This document shows, one piece after another, positions 7,240 to 16,246 of a stretch of 27,864 nucleotides of DNA. The stretch spans positions 1 through 27,864 of the forward strand of contig JARIAA010000070.1 in NCBI GenBank assembly GCA_029264635.1, written 5' to 3'. Source of the DNA: Psychrobacter sp. Its GTDB lineage: Bacteria; Pseudomonadota; Gammaproteobacteria; Pseudomonadales; Moraxellaceae. Position 1 is the first letter of the stretch; each line of letters begins with the position of its first letter. Both the position numbers and the translations under genes were made by a program. The notes under the pieces were generated by a model. It was given only the letters and a program-made list of their open reading frames with translations, did not search any database and had not been told where the DNA came from.

Positions 7240-10095
7240 ATGCAACAGTTTCAGTCCTTAAAACGTCTGCTTTTATTCTATGTATTGACACTGCTGATCA
7301 TGCTAGCCTTATACTACGCTATGCTTTTTTTGACACTCAAGAATCAAAGTCAAAGCTATACAGAGTTTGTTTTTGACACGCTAAAATATGAGGTTAATGC
7401 TAATAGTGTACCGATTGAGGCGAAAATCAAAGACATACTCACCAAACCTTTTTTTCAAGATATTAGTTATCAGCTGATTCTCATGATGCCGTCAGGGCAG
7501 ACATATATTTATCGTCATACACAGCCGCTTGAGCAAAAATTCACCAATATCACTTTTCCAACCTTTACGTCTCCATCAACCACAGATGATAGCTCATTTC
7601 AAATAAACAATGACACGCTGACAGGTAATATCAAACTCGAAAGTGGACATCAGATATATGTGGTGTTACGGCATCAACCTTTGGACATCAACTGGTTGTC
7701 TTATCGATTCTGGTTGCCTCTGATGACCGCTGTCATGCTATTTACGCTAGCTTTACTTTATATCCTTAAACGCCGTACTAATTGGCTACAGCTGGTAAAA
7801 TATACGGAAGGATTAACAACGACTTCTAAAGAAGCATACGTGCCCTCTCCATTCGTCAGAGAAAAAGCTACCTCCGAGTTTTTACGCTTAGGTCATGCGC
7901 TAAGTCGTATCAGTTATCAGCTCCACAATCATCATCGACGCATCAAGACGCTGAATCAACGCTTAGAGCATTTGGTCAATCAAGCACCATTGCCCATGCT
8001 CATGGTCACACGCCAAGGTCAGATCAGTTTTTTTAACCAACGCTTTGAGCAAGTGTTTACGACCGCTTTTCAGCGTGATGCCAACTATAATCTGGCAGAT
8101 TTTGTCACCGGCAGTGATAAAGCAACGCAGCAGCAGCTACAGAAACTATCAACGCAGCGCATCACTCGTGTGCTTTTAGTCTATGGCCTAGAAGACAAAC
8201 AAGCCTATCAGTTACATATCTCTCCATGGTTTGCAGCACAGGGTCAGGTTCATGGGTTTACAGTAACGCTTAATAATGTGGACAAACTTATTAAGCAGAC
8301 GGACAACCTTCATCTCCAAAACCAGCAGTTACAATTACAAATAAAAGAGTTTAATAAACTAAGATCTATTATCGGTCATGAACTGCGCACGCCCTTAAAC
8401 GCTATCATTGGTACATTAGAATTGATAGATGTCGATCAATTCTCTTTAAGACAGCAAGAGGTGATAGCCATGCTGACTCAATCTAGCCAATCTATGTTAG
8501 CGATGTTGAATGACATGCTTGATATGGCGAAGATAAAAGCAGGTAAGGCAGATATCGTCATTGAACCTACTGACATCTTTAAGCTTGGACAACATGTCAG
8601 TGACTTGATGATTGGTAGCGCGCGCAGGCAAGGGATTAGTATGCTCTACTTTTTTATGCCTGAGTGTCCCCGCTATATTGATACCGACAATAATCGTTTG
8701 CGCCAGATCCTTCTTAACTTGCTTGATAATGCGATCAAATTCACTCCATCAGGTTATGTCGTATTAACTGTCGAACCTGTTACTTATGAGCAAATGCTTA
8801 GCATTAATAGTATTCAGAGTAATGAAAGCTTGATCCATATGATCGAGCAGCAAAAACTTGCGACTAATAATCGTTTGGCCAATACAAACATCGATGCTAA
8901 AAAGAGTCATCAATGGATACGTTTTAGTATTAAAGATACAGGGATCGGCATTACCAAGACTGAGCAGCAACACCTATTTTCGTATTTTAATCAAGCCAAT
9001 AGACAAATCAGTCAAAAATTCGGTGGGACAGGACTGGGGCTTGCGATATCCAACAGCTTTGCGCATCTCTTAGGTGGCTTTATTCAGCTTGAGAGCGAAT
9101 TTGGCAAAGGTAGCAACTTTGTTCTTTACTTGCCTTGCCGAGCGCCAACTTACCAGCCGATATACCATTTTAAAAGCAGCTTAACCCATATTCAGCTCAT
9201 CGCTGTGATTCATCAAGAAATTTGTACAACCTTTATAGAGCGCGTATCCTCACATCTGTCACTACCTGTTGTTATCTATAGTAATTTGGACACTAAGGCC
9301 GCCCAAGAGCTATATGATCAACTAGCGCAAAACGCAGAAAAGCTTACACCGGTGTTGCTATTAGATTATGAATATTACGAATCAAACACCACTCTGCCTG
9401 ATAATGTTTTAGTGGCTACTCATCATTCTAAAATAGATAATCAAACGCAGTTTAATTACAGTGAGCGTTGTAGTGTCATCAATCACTTATTAAACACGAC
9501 CTCTTTTCCAAAAATCTTGTTGAGCATGAAATCAGAGCGCAGTATTACCTCCGCATTTTTAGATCAATTCGACAGCTTTTTGAACAAGCCATTGGACGTG
9601 ACTTTACTACTGTCTGAGCTTATGCGGCTAACGAAAGCGGCACCATCCAATGTAATGATACATGAAAGTATTATTGAGGACGTGGCACATAGCGATGTGA
9701 CGGTGGCTAAAGAAAATAGTAAAGAGGCTTCGCTAGTGTTGGTTGTCGATGACAATCTCACCAATCAAAAAATTACGTGTAAGTTATTAGATAAACTTGG
9801 CTATGCAAGTGTCGTTGCCGATAATGGTCAGCAAGCGCTGGCACAAATAGAAGCGTACCAGCAGCGCCTTACATTGATTCTAATGGACTGTCGGATGCCC
9901 GTTATGGATGGCTTACAAGCGACACAGGCCATCCGCGCTCAAGGCAATAGCATTCCTATCGTAGCATTGACTGCCAACGATACAGAAGAAGATCGAGAAG
10001 CCTGTCGCCTTGCAGGCATGGATGAGTTTTTAGCAAAACCTATTAGCAAAGCGAAGCTCGACGTCGTTTTACAGAGCTTAGTCGCGACTGAATAA
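7240..10095 (+). CDS. Hybrid sensor histidine kinase, BarA/GacS-like, without Hpt domain
   Basis: This is an inner-membrane signalling kinase of 951 residues. Two membrane segments (about 9-32 and 154-176) flank a periplasmic sensor region of about 120 residues. A PAS-like segment follows (about 245-350), then HisKA with the phosphorylated histidine H380 in GHELRTPLNA, and an ATPase domain with the N box near 485-500, DTGIGI at 566 and GGTGLGLAIS at 595. Residues about 650-800 look like a degenerate receiver (LLLDYEYY, ILLSMKS, FLNKPLD). A true receiver ends the protein, with D837, D838, phospho-acceptor D883 and K933. BarA and GacS normally carry a C-terminal Hpt domain; this protein stops after the receiver, so an external Hpt partner is likely. 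AGGA lies before the ATG. The specific GacS identity is inferred. Confidence 0.9.
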   Translation: MQQFQSLKRLLLFYVLTLLIMLALYYAMLFLTLKNQSQSYTEFVFDTLKYEVNANSVPIEAKIKDILTKPFFQDISYQLILMMPSGQTYIYRHTQPLEQKFTNITFPTFTSPSTTDDSSFQINNDTLTGNIKLESGHQIYVVLRHQPLDINWLSYRFWLPLMTAVMLFTLALLYILKRRTNWLQLVKYTEGLTTTSKEAYVPSPFVREKATSEFLRLGHALSRISYQLHNHHRRIKTLNQRLEHLVNQAPLPMLMVTRQGQISFFNQRFEQVFTTAFQRDANYNLADFVTGSDKATQQQLQKLSTQRITRVLLVYGLEDKQAYQLHISPWFAAQGQVHGFTVTLNNVDKLIKQTDNLHLQNQQLQLQIKEFNKLRSIIGHELRTPLNAIIGTLELIDVDQFSLRQQEVIAMLTQSSQSMLAMLNDMLDMAKIKAGKADIVIEPTDIFKLGQHVSDLMIGSARRQGISMLYFFMPECPRYIDTDNNRLRQILLNLLDNAIKFTPSGYVVLTVEPVTYEQMLSINSIQSNESLIHMIEQQKLATNNRLANTNIDAKKSHQWIRFSIKDTGIGITKTEQQHLFSYFNQANRQISQKFGGTGLGLAISNSFAHLLGGFIQLESEFGKGSNFVLYLPCRAPTYQPIYHFKSSLTHIQLIAVIHQEICTTFIERVSSHLSLPVVIYSNLDTKAAQELYDQLAQNAEKLTPVLLLDYEYYESNTTLPDNVLVATHHSKIDNQTQFNYSERCSVINHLLNTTSFPKILLSMKSERSITSAFLDQFDSFLNKPLDVTLLLSELMRLTKAAPSNVMIHESIIEDVAHSDVTVAKENSKEASLVLVVDDNLTNQKITCKLLDKLGYASVVADNGQQALAQIEAYQQRLTLILMDCRMPVMDGLQATQAIRAQGNSIPIVALTANDTEEDREACRLAGMDEFLAKPISKAKLDVVLQSLVATE

Positions 10096-10160
10096 GGTCA
10101 ATCCTAGATAAAACTGCCACACTCTATGCCACGCGCTGCTGATATTAAGCATATTATCTA

Positions 10161-10835
10161 TTACTTCATAAAACCATTTTCTGCCAAAAAAGCCTCAGTA
10201 ATCTGACGCTGTGGATTTGATGCCTGCCTGTCGTCAGTTTGCGACTTATTCAATAAGCGCTCTAAGTAGCGCGCGACAATATCAACTTCGATATTTACTT
10301 TATTACCGACGAGCCAATGCTTTGCGATATTGGTCACTTGCGCCGTATGGGGAATGATATTTAAAGACACGATGTTGTCACGTACAAGGTTGGTTGTCAG
10401 GCTGATTCCATCTACAGTAATGGAGCCTTTGGTCGCCGTGTAGTGCGCCAACTCTTTTGGTATCTCAATCTCAATGTAAATGGAGCGTGCATCCTTTTGC
10501 AGCTTACTAACCACCCCGACCCCATCGACATGCCCTGCCACAATATGACCACCAAAACGTGTAGTTGGTAGCATGGCTTTTTCTAAATTGACACTATGAC
10601 CTGGTTTTAATTCTTCAAGTGCCGTACGAGCAATAGTTTCACGTGAAACATCAACCGCATAATAATTGCTACCAAAATCTACCACCGTCAAGCAAATACC
10701 ATTAGAGGCAATTGAGTCGCCCATCTTCACATCACTAAAATCCAAATCATCAGATTCTATTGTCAAGCGTATATCACCGCCCATAGGCTGCATGGATTTG
10801 ACTTTTCCAACGCTTTCTATAATTCCAGTAAACAT
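10161..10835 (-). CDS. ribE: Riboflavin synthase, alpha chain
   Basis: This enzyme dismutates two molecules of 6,7-dimethyl-8-ribityllumazine to riboflavin. The 224-residue protein shows the diagnostic MFTGIIE start and two homologous beta-barrel halves: GDSIASNGICLTVV and VDVSRETIARTAL in the first, GSITVDGISLTTNLV and HTAQVTNIA in the second, with GGHIVAGHVDG between them. GAGG lies five bases before ATG 10835, which fixes the start. A perfect parS site falls in the codons for VSRET. The gene is separated from ribD by 394 bases of origin-like DNA and probably has its own promoter. E. coli calls this gene ribC; ribE is used in most other species. Confidence 0.96.
   Translation of the reverse strand: MFTGIIESVGKVKSMQPMGGDIRLTIESDDLDFSDVKMGDSIASNGICLTVVDFGSNYYAVDVSRETIARTALEELKPGHSVNLEKAMLPTTRFGGHIVAGHVDGVGVVSKLQKDARSIYIEIEIPKELAHYTATKGSITVDGISLTTNLVRDNIVSLNIIPHTAQVTNIAKHWLVGNKVNIEVDIVARYLERLLNKSQTDDRQASNPQRQITEAFLAENGFMK
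10635..10650. promoter_or_regulatory. parS: parS-type site 3, inside ribE (perfect)
   Basis: GTTTCACGTGAAAC (10636-10649), flanked by A and A, is a perfect palindrome. On the minus strand it encodes VSRET of riboflavin synthase, a conserved segment of that family, so here protein constraint and site coincide. Confidence 0.82.
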
Positions 10836-10863
10836 ATCGACCTCTTTATAGTGTTATATTGCC

Positions 10864-10869
10864 ATTATA
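10864..10869 (-). promoter_or_regulatory. Possible -10 element of a ribE promoter
   Basis: A perfect TATAAT on the minus strand lies 28 bases upstream of the ribE start codon. No good -35 is visible at 16-18 bases, so this is tentative. Confidence 0.3.
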
Positions 10870-11109
10870 GACAACGTATTTTGATTGGTATATTTTATAA
10901 ATGTTGTGACTAAGAAGTTTGTTTGTCCAACCCTGATTGTGGATAAGTAAGGAAAAATCAATATCATGCTTTCGAATAAACATTATTTTTCGAAGTTATC
11001 CACAGATTTTATTATGTTAAGATAATACTCATTCTATATAAATCTCATAAGCAAGATATTGATTCATATACAATTATTAAATTCTTCACTCGTAATTATC
11101 TTCTCATTG

Positions 11110-11123
11110 GTTTCATATGAAAC
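11110..11123. promoter_or_regulatory. parS-like site 4 (central CATATG variant)
   Basis: GTTTCATATGAAAC is a perfect palindrome identical to the parS core except that the central CpG is TpA. It sits inside the DnaA-box cluster, 27 bp from the next site. Confidence 0.55.
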
Positions 11124-11136
11124 AAAGTTATGCACA

Positions 11137-11150
11137 GTTTCATGTGAAAC
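11137..11150. promoter_or_regulatory. parS-like site 5 (CATGTG variant)
   Basis: GTTTCATGTGAAAC differs from the parS core by one base in the central CpG. It lies between DnaA boxes in the ribE-ribD gap. Confidence 0.6.
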
Positions 11151-11229
11151 CTATTATAAAATTACTGACTTATCCACATTCGATACTGTTTTATATAGAT
11201 TGTGGATAAGTGGTTTACAATTAAAGGGT

Positions 11230-12285
11230 TTATAAAGGTAATAAAGTTAATTTAAGATCGCCGCCAAGCGTCTCATGACTCTTAACATCAAAACGTAGCT
11301 GCTGCGCTAGGGATAAAGGATGAAAATCAACCATAGGGCGTGCTTTCGCTCCCAACAGACAAGGCGCTTGGTAAACAATTAACTCATCTACCAGCTGCTG
11401 ACTCAAGAAACTACCCACAACGCTAGCGCCAGCCTCTACCAATACGTCGTAACATTGATGCTCGCTGACTAAAGATTTGAGCAGCATAGTTAAGTCATCC
11501 TCGCGCCAATATAAGGTATCTGCGCTACGGCATAATTGATAATTAGATTGTGGGTTGTGCGCTAAGCGCTGACGCCTATCGAGCACCACAACCCTCGGTA
11601 CAGGTATTTGCTCAGCAGATACACCAAGTTGATCGGAGCGCACATTCAATTGTGGATTGTCGATGATAACTGTTTCACTGCCCGTAATGATCGCCCCACT
11701 TTGCGCGCGTATTTTTTGTACATCCTCGCGCGCGGCTGCAGAAGTAATCCACTTCGACTCGCCATTGGCCATCGCTGTACGGCCGTCAAGACTGGTGGCA
11801 ATTTTGAGTCGTACATAAGGCATTTGAGTGCGCATTGCTTTTAAAAATCCGCGGTTTAAGGCTTCTGCTTGCTGGGTTAACACCCCAACCGTGACGGCAA
11901 TACCAGCAGCCTGTAATAGTCTTGCCCCGCGTCCAGCAACCTGCGGATTAGGGTCAAGACCGGCAATCACAACACGTTTCACACCTGATTAGATGAGCGC
12001 TTGCGCGCATGGCGGTGTACGCCCTGTATGACTACAAGGTTCCAAGGTGACATAGGCAGTCGCATTTACTGCTTTTACACCCGCGTCTTTAAGGGCAAAA
12101 ACTTCTGCATGAGGCTGGCCTGCTTTGGGGTGAAACCCTTGACCAACAATCCTCTCTGCTTGAACGATGACACAACCTACTGCTGGATTAGGCCTGGTGG
12201 TATATAACCCTTGCTTGGCCTGTTCAATAGCAAGCATCATGAAGTAGCGGTCTTGTGCATCTTGAGCATGGTTTGGAATCGACAT
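11230..12285 (-). pseudogene. ribD: RibD deaminase/reductase interrupted by an in-frame TAA
   Basis: RibD is the bifunctional riboflavin enzyme (pyrimidine deaminase then reductase). The reading frame starts at ATG 12285 and carries the deaminase zinc site (PHAEVFAL, EPCSHTGRTPPC). It then meets a TAA at 11991-11989 after 98 codons (CAQALI, stop, SGVKRVV). The same frame continues without shift through VVIAGLDPNPQVAGRG and the reductase domain (RLKIATSLDGRTAMANGES) to 11230. With one base changed it would encode 351 residues, the normal family length. A GTG at 11982, seven bases past the stop, could restart translation of a 250-residue second half, but no ribosome-binding site is visible. This may be a nonsense mutation, a sequencing error, or a split gene. 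It follows nrdR by 43 bases. Confidence 0.85.
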
Positions 12286-12328
12286 AGAGGTAGACTTAAT
12301 TGGTAAAAGAGATTAGAAGCAAGTGAGT

Positions 12329-12787
12329 TTATTTTTCATTAGGGCGGATATTGGCAATTTCTTGATGAAAAGCATCAATATCTTGGAAATCACGATAAAC
12401 ACTGGCAAAGCGCACATAAGCAACATCATCTAACGTTTTAAGCTCACTCATGATAATCTCTCCCAAGACCTTACTGCTAATCTCACGCTCACCCATTTGT
12501 CTGATACGTTTTTCAATCCGGCTAATCATTGCTTCTTGTTCATCAATGGTGATAGGACGCTTTTGTAGGGGTAATAAAATAGAGCGGCGCAGCTTCTCAT
12601 TATCATACGGCTCAATCTTGCCACTTGATTTGATGATTCTGGGCATCACTACCTCAACCATCTCAAAGGTCGTAAACCGTTCTTGGCAGCTACTACAAGA
12701 ACGACGGCGACGCACTTGTGCCCCTTCTGCAGCCAGACGCGAGTCAATAACTTTGGTCTCCGACGCATTACAATACGGGCAGTGCAT
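12329..12787 (-). CDS. nrdR: Transcriptional repressor NrdR
   Basis: NrdR is a nucleotide-sensing repressor of ribonucleotide reductase genes. The 152-residue protein has an N-terminal zinc ribbon (C3, C6, C31, C34, with RRRRSCSSCQERFTTFE) and an ATP-cone domain at about 49-139. ATG 12787 is chosen because AGGA lies seven bases upstream and the family starts MxCPxC; the frame reaches 12805 with six extra residues. It lies 60 bases after mnmE and 43 bases before ribD on the same strand; nrdR-ribD linkage is widespread in proteobacteria. No NrdR-box pair is seen in this window, so its targets are elsewhere. Confidence 0.96.
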   Translation of the reverse strand: MHCPYCNASETKVIDSRLAAEGAQVRRRRSCSSCQERFTTFEMVEVVMPRIIKSSGKIEPYDNEKLRRSILLPLQKRPITIDEQEAMISRIEKRIRQMGEREISSKVLGEIIMSELKTLDDVAYVRFASVYRDFQDIDAFHQEIANIRPNEK

Positions 12788-12847
12788 AGCGTTTCCTTTT
12801 ATCAATAGTAGAAATAAGAACGTTTATTCTTAAGACCATGCTTTGTA

Positions 12848-14284
12848 TTACTTACCAATACAAAAGCTGCCAAATATCTTGCCCAATAGATCGTCTGCAT
12901 TAAATTCACCCGTAATCTCACCCAAACTCTGCTGGGCTTGGCGTAGGCTTTCTGCGACTAATTCTCCTGCTTGAAAGACGGTCAGCTGCTCATGGGCCTC
13001 TGTTAGATAACGAGCGGTTCGTCTCAACGCATCTAAGTGCCGTGTACGAGCAATCAGGCTATTTTCTGGCGGATGAAAGCCAACCTTGGCACATAATGTT
13101 TCGATTAGTGTATCAATACCTGCACCTGTTTCACATGAAACATGCACTGGTTCGTAGCCGCGTTCTTCTATGTTAATTTGAGAAGTGGAAACTACTTTTT
13201 CGCTACTATGAACGTTTAATAAGTCGCTTTTATTGGCGATAATCAACAGGCGCTTGGCCTCTGGTAGCTCACCAAATAACTGTTCTGCAAGCTGCAGTGG
13301 TGTCAGATCTTCTTCAAGGTCACGAGTAACATCATAGACCATCAGTAGCATATCAGCTTGCGTAATAGCGGTACGCGCACGCTCAATACCGATCCGCTCT
13401 ACAGCATCGTCTGTATCACGCAGGCCTGCCGTATCGGTAAGATGTAAGGTTAAACCGTTGAGCACGACAGTCTCTTGTAAGGTATCGCGAGTCGTACCTG
13501 CCACATCAGTGACGATCGCGCGCTCTTGCCCTGCCAAACGATTGAGTAAGCTTGATTTACCTGCATTTGGCCTACCAGCTAACACCACATGAATACCGTC
13601 ACGCAATAGCTGTCCTTGTTTTGCCGTTGCCAGTACTTGCTGTATCTTATTTTGTGTCTGCTCAAGCTTACTTTGTATGACACCGTCCGATAAAAAGTCT
13701 ACATCTTCTTCATCAGGAAAATCAATGGCGGCTTCAACATGCAGGCGCAGGTGAATAAGCTGCTCTAGTAACTGGTTGATCTTTTGTGAAAACTCACCAC
13801 TCAATGAGCGAATAGCACTACTAGCAGCCGCGGCACTGGTTGCATCAATAGCATCAGCAATCGCTTCTGCCTGCACAAGATCCAGTTTATCATTATCAAA
13901 AGCTCGATAAGAAAACTCACCAGCACTTGCCTGTTTTGCCCCTAATTCAAACACTCGAGTAAGCAGCTGATTTTGCAAAATCATACCGCCATGCCCTTGC
14001 AGCTCAATCACATCTTCACCTGTAAATGAGTGTGGGCCTCTAAAGTACAACACTAGCCCTTCATCGATAACCGTCCCATCAGCCTGATAAAAACGACAAA
14101 AGCTTGCCATACGCGGCGTAAAAGCTGATTTGCCCGTCAGCGCACAGGCAATAGCGTAGGCACGGGCACCTGATAGACGGATAATACCAACGCCACCACG
14201 CCCAAGTGGGGTCGCGATAGCAGCAATCGTAGCCCATCCAGAGGCATTAGACTTTTTAGGTGAATCAGGTACGGCGAACGTCAT
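12848..14284 (-). CDS. mnmE: tRNA modification GTPase MnmE
   Basis: MnmE (TrmE), with MnmG, adds the aminomethyl-type group to wobble uridine 34 of several tRNAs. The 478-residue product has the N-terminal formyl-folate domain (TIAAIATPLGRGGVGIIRLSG), helical domain, and inserted G domain: GRPNAGKSS at 237-245, TTRD at 264-267, DTAGLRD from 284, NKSD at 351-354. It ends in CIGK with catalytic Cys475. ATG 14284 is preferred: GGA lies nearby, and a TTG at 14311 would start almost at the predicted transcript start. The N-terminal leader is about 14 residues longer than in E. coli. The CACATG parS-like site lies in the codons for VSCET. It follows yidC, as in many bacteria, but has its own promoter. 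Confidence 0.96.
   Translation of the reverse strand: MTFAVPDSPKKSNASGWATIAAIATPLGRGGVGIIRLSGARAYAIACALTGKSAFTPRMASFCRFYQADGTVIDEGLVLYFRGPHSFTGEDVIELQGHGGMILQNQLLTRVFELGAKQASAGEFSYRAFDNDKLDLVQAEAIADAIDATSAAAASSAIRSLSGEFSQKINQLLEQLIHLRLHVEAAIDFPDEEDVDFLSDGVIQSKLEQTQNKIQQVLATAKQGQLLRDGIHVVLAGRPNAGKSSLLNRLAGQERAIVTDVAGTTRDTLQETVVLNGLTLHLTDTAGLRDTDDAVERIGIERARTAITQADMLLMVYDVTRDLEEDLTPLQLAEQLFGELPEAKRLLIIANKSDLLNVHSSEKVVSTSQINIEERGYEPVHVSCETGAGIDTLIETLCAKVGFHPPENSLIARTRHLDALRRTARYLTEAHEQLTVFQAGELVAESLRQAQQSLGEITGEFNADDLLGKIFGSFCIGK
13128..13141. promoter_or_regulatory. parS-like site 6, inside mnmE (CACATG variant)
   Basis: GTTTCACATGAAAC with outer T and A (13127-13142) differs from the parS core by one base in the central CpG. 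It is within mnmE codons. Confidence 0.6.
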
Positions 14285-14325
14285 CTCTAAGGATTCCACA
14301 ATGACTCTCAACAGCGAAAACCTCC

Positions 14326-14354
14326 ATTATAGACGGCTATAAGGATACTGACAA
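14326..14354 (-). promoter_or_regulatory. Predicted strong sigma70 promoter for mnmE-nrdR-ribD
   Basis: On the minus strand TTGTCA (14354-14349) and TATAAT (14331-14326) are separated by exactly 17 bases. It lies about 42 bases upstream of the mnmE ATG and just after the yidC terminator. Confidence 0.75.
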
Positions 14355-14430
14355 AACAAACTTCAAATACTGATGTTTTGATATTTTTATTCAGAAGAAA
14401 CTGAGAACAATACAACGCGGTCACATAAAA

Positions 14431-14453
14431 AAACCACCGCGTGAGCGATGGTT
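14431..14453 (-). terminator. Intrinsic terminator downstream of yidC
   Basis: Ten-base arms AAACCACCGC and GCGATGGTTT around a short GTGA-type loop pair with one G-U wobble on the minus-strand transcript. A run of seven T residues follows in the minus direction. It ends the rnpA-yidD-yidC unit. Confidence 0.85.
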
Positions 14454-14474
14454 TATTAGACAAAAAGTAGTGGC

Positions 14475-16163
14475 TTAACCAAGTACCTTAACGGTACGTC
14501 TCTTTTGTTCCTCTTCTACTTTTTTATTCACAATATACTGATGCGTCATACTAAATAAGTTGTTCACTGTCCAGTATAGTACTAGACCGGCTGGGAAAAA
14601 TAGCATGAAAGCGGTAAAGATAATTGGCAAAAACTTCATCACTTTGGCTTGCATAGGATCAGCTGGCTGCGGGTTTAGCTGCTGCTGTACAAACATCGAG
14701 GCGCCCATCAGGAGTGGCAATATAAACCACGGATCCATCGCTGAAAGATCTTGGATCCATAATATCCATGGCGCATGACGCAGCTCAACACTTTCGACCA
14801 ATACCCAATACAACGCTAAGAAAATCGGCATCTGCATCAATATAGGCAAACAACCTGCCATGGGATTGACTTTCTCTTCTTTATAGATCGCCATCATCTC
14901 TTGCGACATTTTCATGCGATCGTCGCCATGATCCTCTTTTAGCGCTGCCAGCCTTGGTGCAATGGCGCGCATCTTCGCCATTGAATAGTAGCTCTTATTC
15001 GAAAACAACATCAAAGCGAACTTAACTAAGATAGTCAGAACAATAATTGACCAGCCCCAGTTACCGATGATTTTGTGAATACCATCAAGAATCGCGAACA
15101 GAATCTTCGATATCGGCCACAATAGACCATAATCAACCGTCTGGTTAAGGCCTACTGCCACATCTTTGAGCTCAGATTGTACTTTTGGTCCTGCATATAA
15201 CGTCGCATCTAACGTTACCTGCTTGTTTGGGGCCACATTGACCGGCTGGCTGTTGAAACCAATGAAATAATCATTACCAGTTTCACGGCTAAAGAACTTA
15301 CCGGTGAAATTCTTAGGCGTCCATGCAGACACAAAATAATGCTGCACAATACCAACCCAGCCTTCATCACTGGTCGTTGTTAATTCGCCATTGTTAAACT
15401 TACCAAACTTCAACTTGTTATAAGGATCATCTGGTGTGCCCCAAGCACCGCCTAAATATGTCGCCATGCTCAGCGCGCCTTTATCAGACATACCAGGGTC
15501 TTTGCTGTCATCACGCTTTAACTGCGCAAACATCTGTCCTTGCCAAGGTGTGGCAGAAGCATTTTGAATTTGATAGCTGACATCGATGGGGTATTTATCT
15601 TTGGTAAAGGTAAAAGTCTTTGTAATCGTCACGCCATCTTTTTTATAAGTTAGCGGTACTGAAAGCGTCTGTTGCCCATCTTTCATGGTGTAGTTACTAG
15701 CCGTATGACTGTAATTGGCGCGACCTTCTGCTGTATCAATGCCGTCTTGACCAATCAAACCAGATTGAGCCACATAAATACGATTACTATTATTTTCTAA
15801 TAATACAAAAGGCTCATCACTATTGAGCGTCGCATCATATTGCTTAAGAGCAGCATAGACAATATCGCCGCCTTCTGGATTGATTTTAATATCATAACGA
15901 TCGGTATTGACTGTGATTAGCCCTGAGTCTTTAGCAGACTCGGTTGTCGTAATACCATTACCAGTATCAACGGGTAGCGTTTGTACGGGAATATCCCCTG
16001 CTGCACCAGTCGTAGAGGGAATATCAGCTCCTACTGAGGCGGCCGTTTCTGGCACCGTGTCTACAACTGGCGCGTCGGCATAATCATCTCGCCATGCCAA
16101 AATCAGCAGATAAGCGGTGATTAACATCGCAATGATGATCATCACCCGAAATATCTTTTGCAT
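14475..16163 (-). CDS. yidC: Membrane protein insertase YidC
   Basis: YidC inserts and folds inner-membrane proteins, alone or with SecYEG. The 562-residue protein has an N-terminal membrane anchor (about 5-24, IFRVMIIIAMLITAYLLILA), a large periplasmic P1 domain (about 60-345), and the C-terminal Oxa1-type core with membrane helices around WGWSIIVLTILVKFALM, PIFLALYWVLVES, WFILPLLMGASMF and FTAFMLFFPAGLVLYW. The cytoplasmic loop SYYSMAKMRAIAPRLAALKE is typical. AAAGG sits just before ATG 16163. It lies downstream of yidD after a 217-base gap that holds DnaA-box-like sites, and is followed by a terminator. Confidence 0.97.
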   Translation of the reverse strand: MQKIFRVMIIIAMLITAYLLILAWRDDYADAPVVDTVPETAASVGADIPSTTGAAGDIPVQTLPVDTGNGITTTESAKDSGLITVNTDRYDIKINPEGGDIVYAALKQYDATLNSDEPFVLLENNSNRIYVAQSGLIGQDGIDTAEGRANYSHTASNYTMKDGQQTLSVPLTYKKDGVTITKTFTFTKDKYPIDVSYQIQNASATPWQGQMFAQLKRDDSKDPGMSDKGALSMATYLGGAWGTPDDPYNKLKFGKFNNGELTTTSDEGWVGIVQHYFVSAWTPKNFTGKFFSRETGNDYFIGFNSQPVNVAPNKQVTLDATLYAGPKVQSELKDVAVGLNQTVDYGLLWPISKILFAILDGIHKIIGNWGWSIIVLTILVKFALMLFSNKSYYSMAKMRAIAPRLAALKEDHGDDRMKMSQEMMAIYKEEKVNPMAGCLPILMQMPIFLALYWVLVESVELRHAPWILWIQDLSAMDPWFILPLLMGASMFVQQQLNPQPADPMQAKVMKFLPIIFTAFMLFFPAGLVLYWTVNNLFSMTHQYIVNKKVEEEQKRRTVKVLG

Positions 16164-16179
16164 AAACCTTTCCTAGATT

Positions 16180-16205
16180 AAAAATTAGGGAATGAAAAAT
16201 TAGGG
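16180..16205. repeat. Short direct repeat upstream of yidC
   Basis: The 11-base sequence AAAAATTAGGG occurs at 16180-16190 and again at 16195-16205, a 15-base period, just upstream of the yidC ribosome-binding site. Function is unknown. Confidence 0.5.
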
Positions 16206-16246
16206 CATGTGTCATGACGCATAACATTACAGCCGCCGCCACAACC

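Larger units (their letters stand above)
10938..11209. promoter_or_regulatory. DnaA-box cluster with embedded parS-like sites in the ribE-ribD gap
   Basis: This 394-base AT-rich gap contains four perfect TTATCCACA boxes: 10938-10946 (minus), 10996-11004 (plus), 11170-11178 (plus) and 11201-11209 (minus). Between the second and third lie two parS-like palindromes. All are intergenic. Chance expectation for even one perfect 9-mer in this length is well below one in a hundred. The cluster is about 7 kb from the main oriC and could be a DnaA-binding control or titration locus, or a second origin subregion; its function is inferred. Confidence 0.75.

Noticed and set aside
2301..10116. Similar 15-mers TCCTA-ATAAAACTG at 2301 and 10102
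   Set aside because: They match at 14 of 15 bases but flanking sequences do not match, so a shared repeat is not supported.
10836..11229. FMN riboswitch upstream of ribE
   Set aside because: The conserved RFN core with its GGGG-TGAAATTCC-type segments is absent; the region holds DnaA boxes and parS-like sites instead.
11961..11990. Another parS-like site near GTTTCACACCTGAT
   Set aside because: Only the left arm matches; the right arm has several mismatches.
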